Assembly (NCBI RefSeq): GCF_016598615.1
Contig: NZ_CP066831.1
Span: forward strand, 4,898,001-4,962,000
Length of the DNA: 64,000 nucleotides
Direction of reading: 5' to 3'
From: Streptomyces liliifuscus
GTDB taxonomy: Bacteria > Actinomycetota > Actinomycetes > Streptomycetales > Streptomycetaceae
Shown in pieces: positions 36,753 through 45,500 of this stretch; within the stretch, counting starts at the first letter, position 1, and each line of letters opens with the position of its first letter. Position numbers and translations under genes: made by a program. Below the pieces are notes generated by a model that did not search any database, had not been told where the DNA came from, and worked only from the letters and a program-made list of their open reading frames with translations.

Positions 36753-36780
36753 TTCCGTCATGCCTCCAAGAATGCCCCCC

Positions 36781-36795
36781 GTCACTGACAGTGAC
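36781..36795. promoter_or_regulatory. GTCAC-N5-GTGAC palindrome before the oxidase gene
   Basis: GTCACT GAC AGTGAC, perfect, 29 bp upstream of the oxidase start and in the 199-bp divergent region shared with cvnA. TATAGT at 36886-36891 is a possible -10 element for cvnA. Confidence 0.5.
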
Positions 36796-36951
36796 CCCCG
36801 GCACGCGAAGCAGGGTCTGCCCCCGGATTGGGGACGACTTGTGAAAGCGGGCACGAATCCTGCCCGGTCCGATCACGAACTCCCATATAGTGACCGCCAG
36901 TTGAGCACCAGGTGTCGCATCCCGCCCAGGACACGACCGAGGACACGATTG

Positions 36952-39222
36952 ATGACCGCGCCCACCCCGCAAGCGCGCCCCACCCCGGATCGGCCGTCTC
37001 CGGCACACCTCGGCGGGGAACGACCTCGTCTGCGTGCCGTCGTGCTCGCCCCGCTCCTGGCCGCCGTACCCGCGGCGCTCGCCGTCGGCGCCGCGGTCGC
37101 CCTGGCCCCCGCGTCGGTGCGCGTGCCCCTCGCCTGGGGCGGCAGCGCGGCCGTCGTCCTGCTCTGCGCGGCCGTCGCCCTGGCGAGCCGCGCCACGGCG
37201 ACGTCGCGATTACTCGTCCGCCGCCTCGAAGCGGTGTCCCAGGAGGCCGGCCGGCTGCTCCAGGAGCACGCCCGCCTCACCGAGGAGTCGGCCCGCGAAC
37301 GCGCGCGTCTGACGGACGAGTACACGCGGGAACGCGCCCGCCTCGCCGAGCAGAACACCCACCAGAAGGTCCGTCTGGCCGCCGAACTCGACCGGGAGCG
37401 CATCCGCCTCGGCGCCGAGCACGCGCGCGTGGCCGACGAACTGCGGCAGGCGAGAACCGACCGCGCCGCCGCGATCTCGGCGGCCGCGAACACCGCGGGC
37501 CGGCTGCAGGCCCTGGCCACGAGCATGCTGGCCGACCTGCGCGCCATGGAGGAGCGGCACGCCGACGAGGACGTCCTCACCGACCTCCTCCACCTCGACC
37601 ACCGCACCGCACAGGCGGGCCGTCTCGCCGACTCCGTCGCCGTCCTCGCGGGCGCGCGTTCGGGCCGCCGCTGGGCGCGGCCCATCGTCATGGAGTCGAT
37701 CCTGCGCGGCGCGATGGGCCGTATCAGCGGCTACCAGCGCGTACGCGTGCACTCGTCGAGCGAGGCCGCCGTGGCCGGGCACGCCGCCGAAGGCGTGATG
37801 CACGCACTCGCCGAAATCCTCGACAACGCCGCGAACTTCTCTCCTCCGACGGCCGAAGTGCACGTCTACGTAGAGGAGGTTCCGGCCGGAGTCATCATCT
37901 CCGTGGAGGACAGCGGGCTGGTGATGGGCGACGTCCAGCTGCGCCGCGCCGAACGCGCCGTCTCCGGCGAGGAGGCGGAACTCGGCGGCCTCAGCGGCAC
38001 CCGGCTCGGCCTCGCGGTCGTCGGCCGCCTCTCCCGCAAGTACGGCCTGAAGGTCTCCTTCCGCCCCTCCGCGCGCGGCGGCACGGGTGTGCTGGTGCTC
38101 ATCCCCCAGGACATCCTGGCGAGCGCGGCGTCGACCGCGGCACAGACGCCGCCGCAGGCTGCGGCTTCGACGCAGACCTCGGGTTCGATGCCGACATCGG
38201 GTTCGACGTCGGCTTCGGCTTCGACGTCGGCTTCGATGCCGGCTTCAGGTTCGGCTTCGATGCCGACTTCGGCGACTGGCTCGGCTCCGGATGCTGCCTC
38301 GACGCCGGCTTGGGCCTCCACCGAGACTCCGACGCCGGCCTCGACAACTGGCGCCGCCCCGACGCCGACTTGGGCTCCCACCGAGACTCCGACGCCGGCC
38401 TCGACGACTGGCGTCGCTGGCCCGACGTCGGCTTGGGGCTCGTTCTCGTCTTCGGCCTCGTCCTCGGCCCCGGCGCCTACCCCGACGTGGGCTTCGGCGT
38501 CGGACCCGGACCTGGCATCGGCATCGGCATCGGCATCGGCATCGAGCCACGTACCGGCCGTGCCCCAGGTACCCACCGCGAACCCGGCCTCGACCCCTGC
38601 CTCGGCACCCGGCCCGGCCGTGGCCTGGGTCCCGATTCCGGCCACGCACGACGCCCCTGAGGTCAATGGGACCCATGAGACCAATGGGACCCACGGCGCT
38701 CACGACATCCGCGACACCCACGCCGCCCTCGACGCCCACGCCTCCCGTCACGGTCACGAGCCCGAGGCGTCGGCCCCGGCGCCCCAGTCCTGGCCCCAGC
38801 CCCAACCCTGGCCCCGCCCCCAGGAGTCGTACGCCGCCGCACACGCCCTGACCGACCTGGACCCGGAGCCCGTGCCGGCCCACGGCTCCCCGCTCCAGCC
38901 GGTGGTCGCCGACCCGCTCGTCAGCCTCCCCAAGCGCCACCGGGGCCGCACCCTCGCCGAGGCAGAGGCCGAAGTGGAGGCCCAGCGCTCCCGCAGCAGA
39001 CCCCCGACCGCGCGCGACAGCCATGACGGCTCCGCCGGTTCCGACCGCTCCGGCGCCCTCTACCCCCCGGAGGCCACCGGCTCCGCGCCCGACGACGTGA
39101 TGACCCGCGCCGCCCGCTTCAGCAGTTTCCGCCAAGCCGTCCGAGGGACGTCGGCGGAGGAGCCCGTCCAAGCCCGTACGAGCCCTGCCACCTCCCACCC
39201 GGAAAGCGACCCCACTTCATGA
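36952..39222 (+). CDS. cvnA: conservon sensor histidine kinase-like ATPase CvnA
   Basis: Protein of 756 residues. Two hydrophobic helices near the N-terminus (about 25-45 and 53-75), then coiled coil (ESARERARLTDEYTRERARL), then a HATPase domain: EILDNAANFSPP (N box), ISVEDSGLVMG (G1) and GGLSGTRLGLAVVGRLSRKYG (G2). After about residue 385 the rest is a disordered Ala/Ser/Thr/Pro-rich tail with tandem repeats such as ETPTPASTTG. CvnA proteins are membrane-associated and interact with the other conservon products. ATG 36952 has GAGGA upstream; it overlaps cvnB by ATGA. Confidence 0.88.
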   Translation: MTAPTPQARPTPDRPSPAHLGGERPRLRAVVLAPLLAAVPAALAVGAAVALAPASVRVPLAWGGSAAVVLLCAAVALASRATATSRLLVRRLEAVSQEAGRLLQEHARLTEESARERARLTDEYTRERARLAEQNTHQKVRLAAELDRERIRLGAEHARVADELRQARTDRAAAISAAANTAGRLQALATSMLADLRAMEERHADEDVLTDLLHLDHRTAQAGRLADSVAVLAGARSGRRWARPIVMESILRGAMGRISGYQRVRVHSSSEAAVAGHAAEGVMHALAEILDNAANFSPPTAEVHVYVEEVPAGVIISVEDSGLVMGDVQLRRAERAVSGEEAELGGLSGTRLGLAVVGRLSRKYGLKVSFRPSARGGTGVLVLIPQDILASAASTAAQTPPQAAASTQTSGSMPTSGSTSASASTSASMPASGSASMPTSATGSAPDAASTPAWASTETPTPASTTGAAPTPTWAPTETPTPASTTGVAGPTSAWGSFSSSASSSAPAPTPTWASASDPDLASASASASASSHVPAVPQVPTANPASTPASAPGPAVAWVPIPATHDAPEVNGTHETNGTHGAHDIRDTHAALDAHASRHGHEPEASAPAPQSWPQPQPWPRPQESYAAAHALTDLDPEPVPAHGSPLQPVVADPLVSLPKRHRGRTLAEAEAEVEAQRSRSRPPTARDSHDGSAGSDRSGALYPPEATGSAPDDVMTRAARFSSFRQAVRGTSAEEPVQARTSPATSHPESDPTS

Positions 39223-39725
39223 CCGGCCCCACCGGCCCCATCGGCAGCACGGCCACGGCCGCCATCGCCGCATCCGCATCCGCCTCCCCCACCGCCTACT
39301 CCTCCGCCTCCACCGAGGAGAAGCTGACCTGGCTCATGCAGGGCATGCTGGCGCGCACCCCCGGCGCCCGGCACGCGCTCGTCCTCTCCCGGGACGGCCT
39401 GAAGCTGTGCCGTACGCCGGAACTCTCCGTCGACCAGGCCGACCAGCTCGCCGCCATCGCCGCCGGAATCCAGTCGCTGTCCCACGGGGCGTCCATGGAG
39501 TTCGGGGACGGCACCGGGGGCGTACGGTCGGCGATGGCCGAGTTCTACGGCGGGGTCCTGTTCATCGTGGAGGCGGGCGAGGGCGCGCATCTGGCCCTGG
39601 TCACGGCCGAGGAGGCGGACCCCGGGCTCGTCGGGCACAACATGGCCGAACTCGTGGAGCAGCTCGGCGAACACCTGAGTTCACAGCCTCGTACGTCACT
39701 GAGCGCGCAGCCACGTACGTCATGA
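39219..39725 (+). CDS. cvnB: conservon roadblock/LC7 protein CvnB
   Basis: Protein of 168 residues with the roadblock/LC7 fold: LTWLMQGMLARTPGARHALVLSRDGL, a DQADQLAAIAAGIQSLSH helix and a GGVLFIVEAGEGAHLALVTAEE sheet. Roadblock proteins regulate small GTPases, here presumably CvnD. The first 30 residues are Ala/Ser/Thr-rich; the tail has two PRTS units. ATGA overlaps on both sides show tight coupling. Confidence 0.9.
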   Translation: MTGPTGPIGSTATAAIAASASASPTAYSSASTEEKLTWLMQGMLARTPGARHALVLSRDGLKLCRTPELSVDQADQLAAIAAGIQSLSHGASMEFGDGTGGVRSAMAEFYGGVLFIVEAGEGAHLALVTAEEADPGLVGHNMAELVEQLGEHLSSQPRTSLSAQPRTS

Positions 39726-40078
39726 GCCGGCCGGGCAGGGACGACGCCCCCGACCGGCTCTACACCGTCACGCAAGGACGCAGCCGGTCCATGCCCGGAA
39801 CCCCGTTCGACCTGGTGACCCTGGTCGTCGCCGAGTGCGACGCGGTCCCCGGCATGCAGTCGGAGCACGCGGCGATCCTGCGCCTCGCCGAACGGCCCAC
39901 CGCCGTCGCGGAGGTCGCCGCGGAGCTGCGGCTGCCGGTCAGCATCACGAAGATCCTGCTCTCCGACCTCCTCGCCGAGGGCCGTGTCAGCGCCCGCCAC
40001 CCGCGCAGGGCCGCAATCGCCGGCCGCCCCGATCCCGACATCCTGGAGCAGGTGCTCGTTGGACTCCGCAACCTCTGA
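39722..40078 (+). CDS. cvnC: conservon DUF742 protein CvnC
   Basis: Protein of 118 residues of the DUF742 family: RLYTVTQGRSRS, then a winged-helix-like part (HAAILRLAERPTAVAEVAAE, LPVSITKILLSDLLAEGRV) and the short tail DILEQVLVGLRNL. Its biochemical role is not settled; in other conservons it interacts with CvnA and CvnB. Confidence 0.9.
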   Translation: MSRPGRDDAPDRLYTVTQGRSRSMPGTPFDLVTLVVAECDAVPGMQSEHAAILRLAERPTAVAEVAAELRLPVSITKILLSDLLAEGRVSARHPRRAAIAGRPDPDILEQVLVGLRNL

Positions 40079-40997
40079 ACCGACCGCCGCCGCCCGTACA
40101 CCGGACACGGGTACGGCCGACACGGGTGCGCCCGACGCCGGTACGCCCGGCTCCGGTACATCCAGCGCCCGTACGCCCGAGGCCCGTACGGCCGAGGAGC
40201 ATGCACCCGAGGCCCGTACGCCCGCAGACCGTGCGCCCGACGCGCGTGCGTCCCAGGACCGTGCGCCCGACGCGCGTGCGTCCCAGGACCGTGCACCCGA
40301 GGCTCGTACGCCGCTGGAGGCGTCCGCCGACAACGGGCTGAAGATCGTGGTCGTCGGCGGTTTCGGCGTCGGCAAGACGACGATGATCCACTCGGTGAGC
40401 GAGATCCGCCCCCTCAGCACCGAGGAGACGATCACGCGGGCCGGCGAGACGGTAGACGACGTCAGCGCGGTGCCCGGCAAGTCCCAGACGACCGTCGCCT
40501 TCGACTTCGGCCGCATCACGCTCAGCGCCCGCACGGTGCTCTACCTCTTCGGCGCGCCGGGCCAGGAGCGCTTCTGGTACCTCTGGGACCGGCTCTTCAC
40601 CGGGGCGCTCGGCGCGGTCGTCCTCGTCGACACCCGGCGCATCGACGACTCCTGGTACGCCATCGACCGGCTCGAACGCCTCGGTACGCCGTTCATCGTC
40701 GCCCGCAACGACTTCGGCGGCCCCGCCCATCCACTCGAACAGGTCCGCGACGCCCTCGACCTCGCCCCGCACATCCCGCTCGTCGACTGCGACGCGCGTT
40801 CCCGCGACTCCGGCAAACGTGTCCTGATCACGCTGGTCGAGCACATCAAGAGCCTGTACCTCGCCGAGGACCCGCAGGTCATCGAAAGGGTGCGGGCCGC
40901 CAGGAGTCCGTACGCGGCCGAGGGCGCCGCCGGTACGCCGCAGGAGCAAGTCACCGCACCCGCGGTCACCGCACCCGCGCCGGAGTTGACGCAGTGA
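40059..40997 (+). CDS. cvnD: conservon GTPase CvnD
   Basis: Protein of about 312 residues if begun at TTG 40059, which overlaps cvnC by 20 bp and has GGAG 11 bases upstream; there is no ATG or GTG that fits better. The P-loop GGFGVGKTT, LYLFGAPGQERFWYLWD and the ARNDFGG guanine-binding region identify the Ras-like GTPase of conservons. Before the P-loop are about 90 extra residues of low complexity (RTPEARTAEEHAPE, repeats of DRAPDARASQ) coded by near-identical 30-bp tandem units at about 40150-40310. Usual CvnD proteins start close to the P-loop, so this extension is unusual. Confidence 0.85.
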   Translation: MDSATSEPTAAARTPDTGTADTGAPDAGTPGSGTSSARTPEARTAEEHAPEARTPADRAPDARASQDRAPDARASQDRAPEARTPLEASADNGLKIVVVGGFGVGKTTMIHSVSEIRPLSTEETITRAGETVDDVSAVPGKSQTTVAFDFGRITLSARTVLYLFGAPGQERFWYLWDRLFTGALGAVVLVDTRRIDDSWYAIDRLERLGTPFIVARNDFGGPAHPLEQVRDALDLAPHIPLVDCDARSRDSGKRVLITLVEHIKSLYLAEDPQVIERVRAARSPYAAEGAAGTPQEQVTAPAVTAPAPELTQ

Positions 40998-42238
40998 ACC
41001 CCGCCCCCGTACGTCTCAACGGGCCCCGGTTCCTGGCCGAACCCGCCGAGTTGTACCGGGAGTTGAGGCGTGAGCACGGTGCCGTGGCGTCGGTGCTGCT
41101 CGACGGGGACATCCCGGCCTGGCTCGTGCTCGGCTATCGCGAACTGCACCAGGTCACCGGGGATCCCGTGCTGTTCAGCCGCGACTCCGGCCTGTGGAAC
41201 CAGTGGGACCGGGTCCCCGACGACTGGCCGCTGCTGCCGCTGATCGGCCGCGGCCAGCCGTCCATCCTCTACACCGTCGGCGAACGCCACCGCGAGCGGG
41301 CCGCGATGGTCAGCGACGCCCTCGAAGCCGTCGACGCCTTCGAACTGCGTACGCTCGCCGAGCGGTTCGCCGACGAACTGATCGACGCGGTGTGCGCCAA
41401 GGGCGCCACGGACCTCGTCGCGGACTACGCGGCCCTGCTGCCCGTACGCGTCCTCGCCACGCTCTACGGCTTCGCCGACGAACAGGGCCCCGGGCTCGTC
41501 GCCGCCCTGAACGACATGGTCGACGGGCACGAGGGCGCCATCACCGGGCAGTTGCACGTGGCCGCCGCGATGGCCCGCCTGGTGGCGGACCGGGCTGCGC
41601 GGCCCGCGGACGACGTGGTCAGCCGGATGCTCGCGTGGGGACACGCGGGAGGGCATGCCGTCTCGCCCTTCACGCACGAGGAGATCACCCAGGACCTGAT
41701 GGTCATGATGGCCGCGGGGCACCAGCCGACCGCCGACTGGATCGGCAACTCGCTGCGGCTGATGCTCACGGACGAGCGGTTCGCGGCCTCGCTCTTCGGC
41801 GGTCGGCGCAGTGTCGCCGAGGCCATGAACGAGGTGCTGTGGGAGGACACGCCCACGCAGAACGTGGCCGGGCGCTGGGCCGCGCGCGACACGCGGCTCG
41901 GGGGGCGGGGTGTGCGTGCCGGTGACCTCCTGCTCCTCGGCCTCCAGGCGGCCAACCACGACCCACAGGTCCGCACCCACAGCTCCGCCCTCACCGGCGG
42001 CAACAGCGCACACTTCTCCTTCGGCCACGGCGAACACCGCTGCCCGTTCCCGGCCCAGGAAATAGCGGAGGTCATAGCCCGCACAGCCATCGAGGTAGTC
42101 CTGGACCGCCTCCCGGACATAGACCTGACGGTCCCCGCCACGGCTCTGACCCGCCGCCCCTCCCCCTGGCTCCGGGGCCTGACCTCCCTCCCGGTCCACT
42201 TCACCCCGGCCCCACCGCTCGGCGGCACGCGCGCATAG
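40994..42238 (+). CDS. cvnE: conservon cytochrome P450, CYP157-like, lacking ExxR
   Basis: P450 of 414 residues, begun in the ATGA overlap with cvnD. Haem-binding loop FSFGHGEHRCPFPAQE is intact with its Cys ligand. The K-helix reads EAMNEVLWEDTP, so the normally invariant E-x-x-R is E-x-x-W. In the I-helix MMAAGHQPTAD has Gln where most P450s have an acid. A missing ExxR is a published trait of the CYP157 family, members of which belong to conservons. Whether it is a monooxygenase or has another role is unknown. Confidence 0.85.
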   Translation: MNPAPVRLNGPRFLAEPAELYRELRREHGAVASVLLDGDIPAWLVLGYRELHQVTGDPVLFSRDSGLWNQWDRVPDDWPLLPLIGRGQPSILYTVGERHRERAAMVSDALEAVDAFELRTLAERFADELIDAVCAKGATDLVADYAALLPVRVLATLYGFADEQGPGLVAALNDMVDGHEGAITGQLHVAAAMARLVADRAARPADDVVSRMLAWGHAGGHAVSPFTHEEITQDLMVMMAAGHQPTADWIGNSLRLMLTDERFAASLFGGRRSVAEAMNEVLWEDTPTQNVAGRWAARDTRLGGRGVRAGDLLLLGLQAANHDPQVRTHSSALTGGNSAHFSFGHGEHRCPFPAQEIAEVIARTAIEVVLDRLPDIDLTVPATALTRRPSPWLRGLTSLPVHFTPAPPLGGTRA

Positions 42239-42252
42239 CAACGGCTTTTCCT

Positions 42253-42456
42253 CGCCCCCGCCGCCCCTACCCATTCCCGTCCCTTTTCGGGGGCCAGCCC
42301 CCGAACCCCCGCTCCTCAAACGCCGGAGAGGCTGAAATACCAAAGGGGCGCGGGGAACTGCGCGACAAGCCCCCACCGGGCCCGCACCCGAAAACGCACC
42401 CACGGGGCCTGGGGCGGAGCCCCAGAAGGATGGGACGGGTAGGGGCGGCGGGGGCG
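42253..42456. repeat. long-range inverted repeat enclosing dispersed repeats (305-bp gap)
   Basis: CGCCCCCGCCGCCCCTACCC at 42253-42272 is the exact inverse of 42437-42456. Between them are a reversed relative of the 25-bp repeat (CTCAAACGCCGGA near 42315) and copy 7 of the dispersed repeat. No gene is seen in 42239-42543 apart from the serC promoter at its end. Confidence 0.7.
42345..42364 (+). repeat. dispersed intergenic repeat, copy 7
   Basis: Sense copy about 105 bases after cvnE. Confidence 0.85.
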
Positions 42457-42507
42457 AAGAAAAACCCGGCGGCACCCCCGGAGGGCGTCTCATCGGCCGG
42501 ACGACGT

Positions 42508-42537
42508 TTCACCCACGTTTCCGGAAACGGCTACGCT
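42508..42537 (+). promoter_or_regulatory. serC promoter with a palindrome in the spacer
   Basis: TTCACC (42508-42513), 18-bp spacer, TACGCT (42532-42537), then six bases to the GTG start, so the message is probably leaderless. In the spacer CGTTTCCGGAAACG (42516-42529) is a perfect 14-bp palindrome, a likely repressor site. Confidence 0.55.
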
Positions 42538-42543
42538 CCCGTC

Positions 42544-43662
42544 GTGGCTGATATCCAGATCCCCGCTGACCTCAAGCCCGCCGACGGCCGTTTCGGCGCG
42601 GGCCCCTCCAAGGTGCGTACGGAGTCGCTCACCGCGCTCGCCGCGACCGGCACGTCCCTGATGGGCACGTCCCACCGCCAGGCCCCGGTGAAGAACCTCG
42701 TGGGGAAGGTCCGCGAGGGAGTGCGCGACCTCTTCCAGCTCCCCGAGGGCTACGAGGTCGTCCTCGGCAACGGCGGCTCCACCGCGTTCTGGGACGTCGC
42801 GACGCACGGCCTGATCGAGAACAAGTCGCAGCACCTCACCTTCGGTGAGTTCAGCTCGAAGTTCGCGAAGGCCGCCAAGCTCGCCCCCTGGCTCGCCGAC
42901 CCGGACGTCATCACCTCCGAGCCGGGCACGCACCCGGAGCCGGTCGCCCAGTCGGGCGTGGACGTGTACGCCCTCACGCACAACGAGACCTCCACCGGCG
43001 TCGCGGCCCCGGTCAAGCGCGTCGCGGGCGCCGACGAGGGCGCGCTCGTCCTCGTGGACGCGACGAGCGGCGCGGGCGGCCTGCCGGTCGACATCGCCGA
43101 GACCGACGTCTACTACTTCGCCCCGCAGAAGTCGTTCGCCGCGGACGGCGGCCTGTGGATCGGGATCTTCTCCCCGGCCGCCATCGAGCGCGCCGAGCGC
43201 GTCCACGCGAGCGGACGCCACGTCCCGGAGTTCTTCAGCCTGCCCACGGCGATCGACAACTCCCGCAAGAACCAGACGTACAACACCCCGGCCCTCGCGA
43301 CCCTCTTCCTGCTGAACGACCAGCTGGAGTGGATCAACGGCCAGGGCGGCCTCGACTGGTCGGTCCGCCGCACGGCGACCTCCTCGCGCACGCTGTACGG
43401 CTGGGCCGAGGACGTCAAGTACGCGAACCCGTTCGTCACCGACCCGGCCAAGCGCTCCCAGGTCATCGGCACGATCGACTTCACCGACGACGTCGACGCG
43501 GCCGCCGTCGCCAAGGTCCTGCGCGCCAACGGCATCGTCGACACCGAGCCCTACCGCAAGCTCGGCCGCAACCAGCTCCGCGTCGCCATGTTCCCCGCGA
43601 TCGACCCGGCGGACATCGAGTCCCTCACGAAGTGCATCGACTACGTGATCGAGAAGCTGTAG
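42544..43662 (+). CDS. serC: phosphoserine aminotransferase
   Basis: Protein of 372 residues, of the actinobacterial SerC type. The PLP Lys is K196 in YYFAPQKSFAADGG; FGAGPSKVR, MGTSHRQAPVK and NGGSTAFWD are the phosphate and substrate loops. It converts 3-phosphohydroxypyruvate and glutamate to phosphoserine in serine synthesis. Start GTG 42544 (VADIQIPADLKP) is without a ribosome site, in line with the promoter six bases upstream. A strong terminator follows. Confidence 0.93.
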   Translation: MADIQIPADLKPADGRFGAGPSKVRTESLTALAATGTSLMGTSHRQAPVKNLVGKVREGVRDLFQLPEGYEVVLGNGGSTAFWDVATHGLIENKSQHLTFGEFSSKFAKAAKLAPWLADPDVITSEPGTHPEPVAQSGVDVYALTHNETSTGVAAPVKRVAGADEGALVLVDATSGAGGLPVDIAETDVYYFAPQKSFAADGGLWIGIFSPAAIERAERVHASGRHVPEFFSLPTAIDNSRKNQTYNTPALATLFLLNDQLEWINGQGGLDWSVRRTATSSRTLYGWAEDVKYANPFVTDPAKRSQVIGTIDFTDDVDAAAVAKVLRANGIVDTEPYRKLGRNQLRVAMFPAIDPADIESLTKCIDYVIEKL

Positions 43663-43683
43663 CAGTCCTTCGTACGGCAACTG

Positions 43684-43716
43684 GGGCGCCCGGCACGGCA
43701 ATCGTGCCGGGCGCCC
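43684..43716 (+). terminator. serC terminator
   Basis: 14-bp perfect stem GGGCGCCCGGCACG / CGTGCCGGGCGCCC with a 5-nt loop, then TTGTCTGT. Confidence 0.85.
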
Positions 43717-43758
43717 TTGTCTGTCCTGTCTCATATCGCCCGGCCTAAGTCACCCGGC

Positions 43759-45324
43759 CTACGTCGCCATACAGCTCACCGTCGGTGTCCCCCCGCCGCC
43801 CGGCGTGCCCCCGAACCCGAAGCTTGCTGAAGCGCCCACCGCGATCGTTCCGTTGTGGGCGGCGTTCGACGCGGTCACCGTCGAACCGCTCTGTGTGTAC
43901 GAGGCGTTCCACATGTTGGTGATCTTCTGGGTGCCGGGCCAGGTCCAGGTGGTCTTCCAGGACTTGAGGGGGGTGGTGCCTGAATTCGTTACTTTGACCT
44001 CGGCGTTGAAGCCGCCGCCCCAGTCGCTGCTTACGGTGTAGGCGGCGGTGCAGGCCGCCGTGCCCCCGCCAGGGTCACCAGGGTCGCCGGGATCGCCCGG
44101 GTCACCCGGATCGCCCCCTCCGCCCGCGAAGCCCGGTGCCTTCACGCTCGCCAGGTAGCCGTCCTTCACCGTGTCCACGGTCGTCCAGTCGTCCTTGAGG
44201 ATTCCGCCCGTGTCACCGGAGTTGGGGTTCCAGGACCAGAAGGTCCAGGAGATGCTGTCGGCGCCGTACGTGCCCGTGGGCCGGAGGTAACTCACCAGAG
44301 CGGCAAGCCACTTCTGGTCGATCGTCGACTGGAGTGTCGTGCCGAACTCGCCGATCCACACCGGAGCGATGTTCTGCTTGAAGATGTAGCCCCAGTACTT
44401 GTCCCAGATGCCCGGCATGTTGGCGGGGAAGGACGGGTCGCTGAACCAGCTCTGCTGGGCCACGCTCGTGGCGTAGTCGTGGGCCGAGTAGACGACCCGG
44501 TTCGGGACGTCCAGCTGGACCGGATACTGCGCCACGCCCATCAGGTTGCCGCCCCACCAGCCCGACACTCCGTTGAAGGTCTGCACGCCCTCGACGAAGA
44601 CCAGCAGCTCGGGGTTGACCGACAGGACCGCGTTGCCGGCGCGCTGGGCGGCCAGGCGCCAGTCCCTCGTCGTGTCTCCGCAGCCCCAACAGGCCGGATC
44701 GTGCGGCTCGTTGTGGAGGTCGATGCCGATCACCGTGGGGTTGCCCCGGTAACGGGTCGCCAGCGCCTTGAGGTTGGCGATCCACGTCGACTCCGGGACC
44801 GCCGACGTGTACCAGAGCGCCGACTGGCCCGCCGCGTCCGGACGATGCCGGTCCAGTACGACCTTGAGGCCGCCCTGACCCGCGTACGCCACGATCCTGT
44901 CCATGATCTGGAGGGAGCCGAGGCCCTGGAGGTCGGCGTTCTTGCCGCCGGAGAAGTCGATGCTGTTGGGTACGGTGCCGCTCTTGAAGAGGTCGTCGCT
45001 GTACGGCAGCCGGATGGTGTTGTAGCCGAGCGACTTCATCTGGTCGATCATGCTTTTGTAGTCGCGCGCCCAGAGGCCGTGGGGCGTGTGGTTGGCGGTC
45101 TCGAAGCCGAACCAGTTGATGCCGGCGATCCGTACGGGCTGACCGGCCGCGTCCAGGATCTGCCGACCGCTGGTGTGCCAGTAACCGGCTCCGGGGGCCG
45201 CCGCCGCGGCCGCCCGGTCCAGGGCGTCCGCCGGGTCGGCGTGGGCGGCCGTCTGCACACCGGCCAGCGGTAACAGGAGCGCCGCGGCGGCAGCACACAG
45301 CGCTCTTCGCAAGCTGCGGAACAT
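43759..45324 (-). CDS. secreted GH5 cellulase with CBM2
   Basis: Protein of 521 residues. Signal peptide (MFRSLRRALC, Ala/Leu core, AHA-DP cleavage near 29). GH5 domain at about 45-395 with acid/base E206 in DLHNEP and nucleophile E326 in WIGEFGT; NWFGFETANHTPHGLW and YNTIRLPYSDD are typical for GH5_2-like endoglucanases. A GDPGDPGDPG linker leads to a CBM2 of about 100 residues (AYTVSSDWGGGFNAEVKVTN, SWKTTWTWPG, last Cys near the end). It should cut cellulose outside the cell. Codon 18 (45271-45273 on the plus strand) is TTA, which needs the bldA tRNA. A CebR box is 40 bp upstream. AGGAAG precedes the ATG. Confidence 0.92.
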   Translation of the reverse strand: MFRSLRRALCAAAAALLLPLAGVQTAAHADPADALDRAAAAAAPGAGYWHTSGRQILDAAGQPVRIAGINWFGFETANHTPHGLWARDYKSMIDQMKSLGYNTIRLPYSDDLFKSGTVPNSIDFSGGKNADLQGLGSLQIMDRIVAYAGQGGLKVVLDRHRPDAAGQSALWYTSAVPESTWIANLKALATRYRGNPTVIGIDLHNEPHDPACWGCGDTTRDWRLAAQRAGNAVLSVNPELLVFVEGVQTFNGVSGWWGGNLMGVAQYPVQLDVPNRVVYSAHDYATSVAQQSWFSDPSFPANMPGIWDKYWGYIFKQNIAPVWIGEFGTTLQSTIDQKWLAALVSYLRPTGTYGADSISWTFWSWNPNSGDTGGILKDDWTTVDTVKDGYLASVKAPGFAGGGGDPGDPGDPGDPGDPGGGTAACTAAYTVSSDWGGGFNAEVKVTNSGTTPLKSWKTTWTWPGTQKITNMWNASYTQSGSTVTASNAAHNGTIAVGASASFGFGGTPGGGGTPTVSCMAT

Positions 45325-45363
45325 GTCGCTGCTTCCTCTCGGGAGGCGCGGGCCCGGAACGCA

Positions 45364-45377
45364 TGGGAGCGCTCCCA
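45364..45377. promoter_or_regulatory. CebR operator
   Basis: TGGGAGCGCTCCCA, the exact palindrome known as the binding site of CebR, the cellobiose/cellotriose-responsive LacI-type repressor in Streptomyces. It sits 40-53 bp before the cellulase start. Confidence 0.9.
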
Positions 45378-45428
45378 CCACCCCACGCACCCCCATGGAA
45401 GAGATCCTGCGTGGACACGTCAAGAAGT

Positions 45429-45469
45429 CGTGCGGTATTCGGGACACTTGAGGTCCCGAATACCGCACG
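45429..45469 (-). terminator. 17-bp-stem terminator of the ABC operon
   Basis: CGTGCGGTATTCGGGAC / GTCCCGAATACCGCACG, perfect, with a 7-nt loop, 32 bases past the end of the permease gene. It keeps that operon from reading into the CebR-controlled cellulase. Confidence 0.85.
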
Positions 45470-45500
45470 CCGCCCACAACCGCGCAAGCGCGACCGACTA

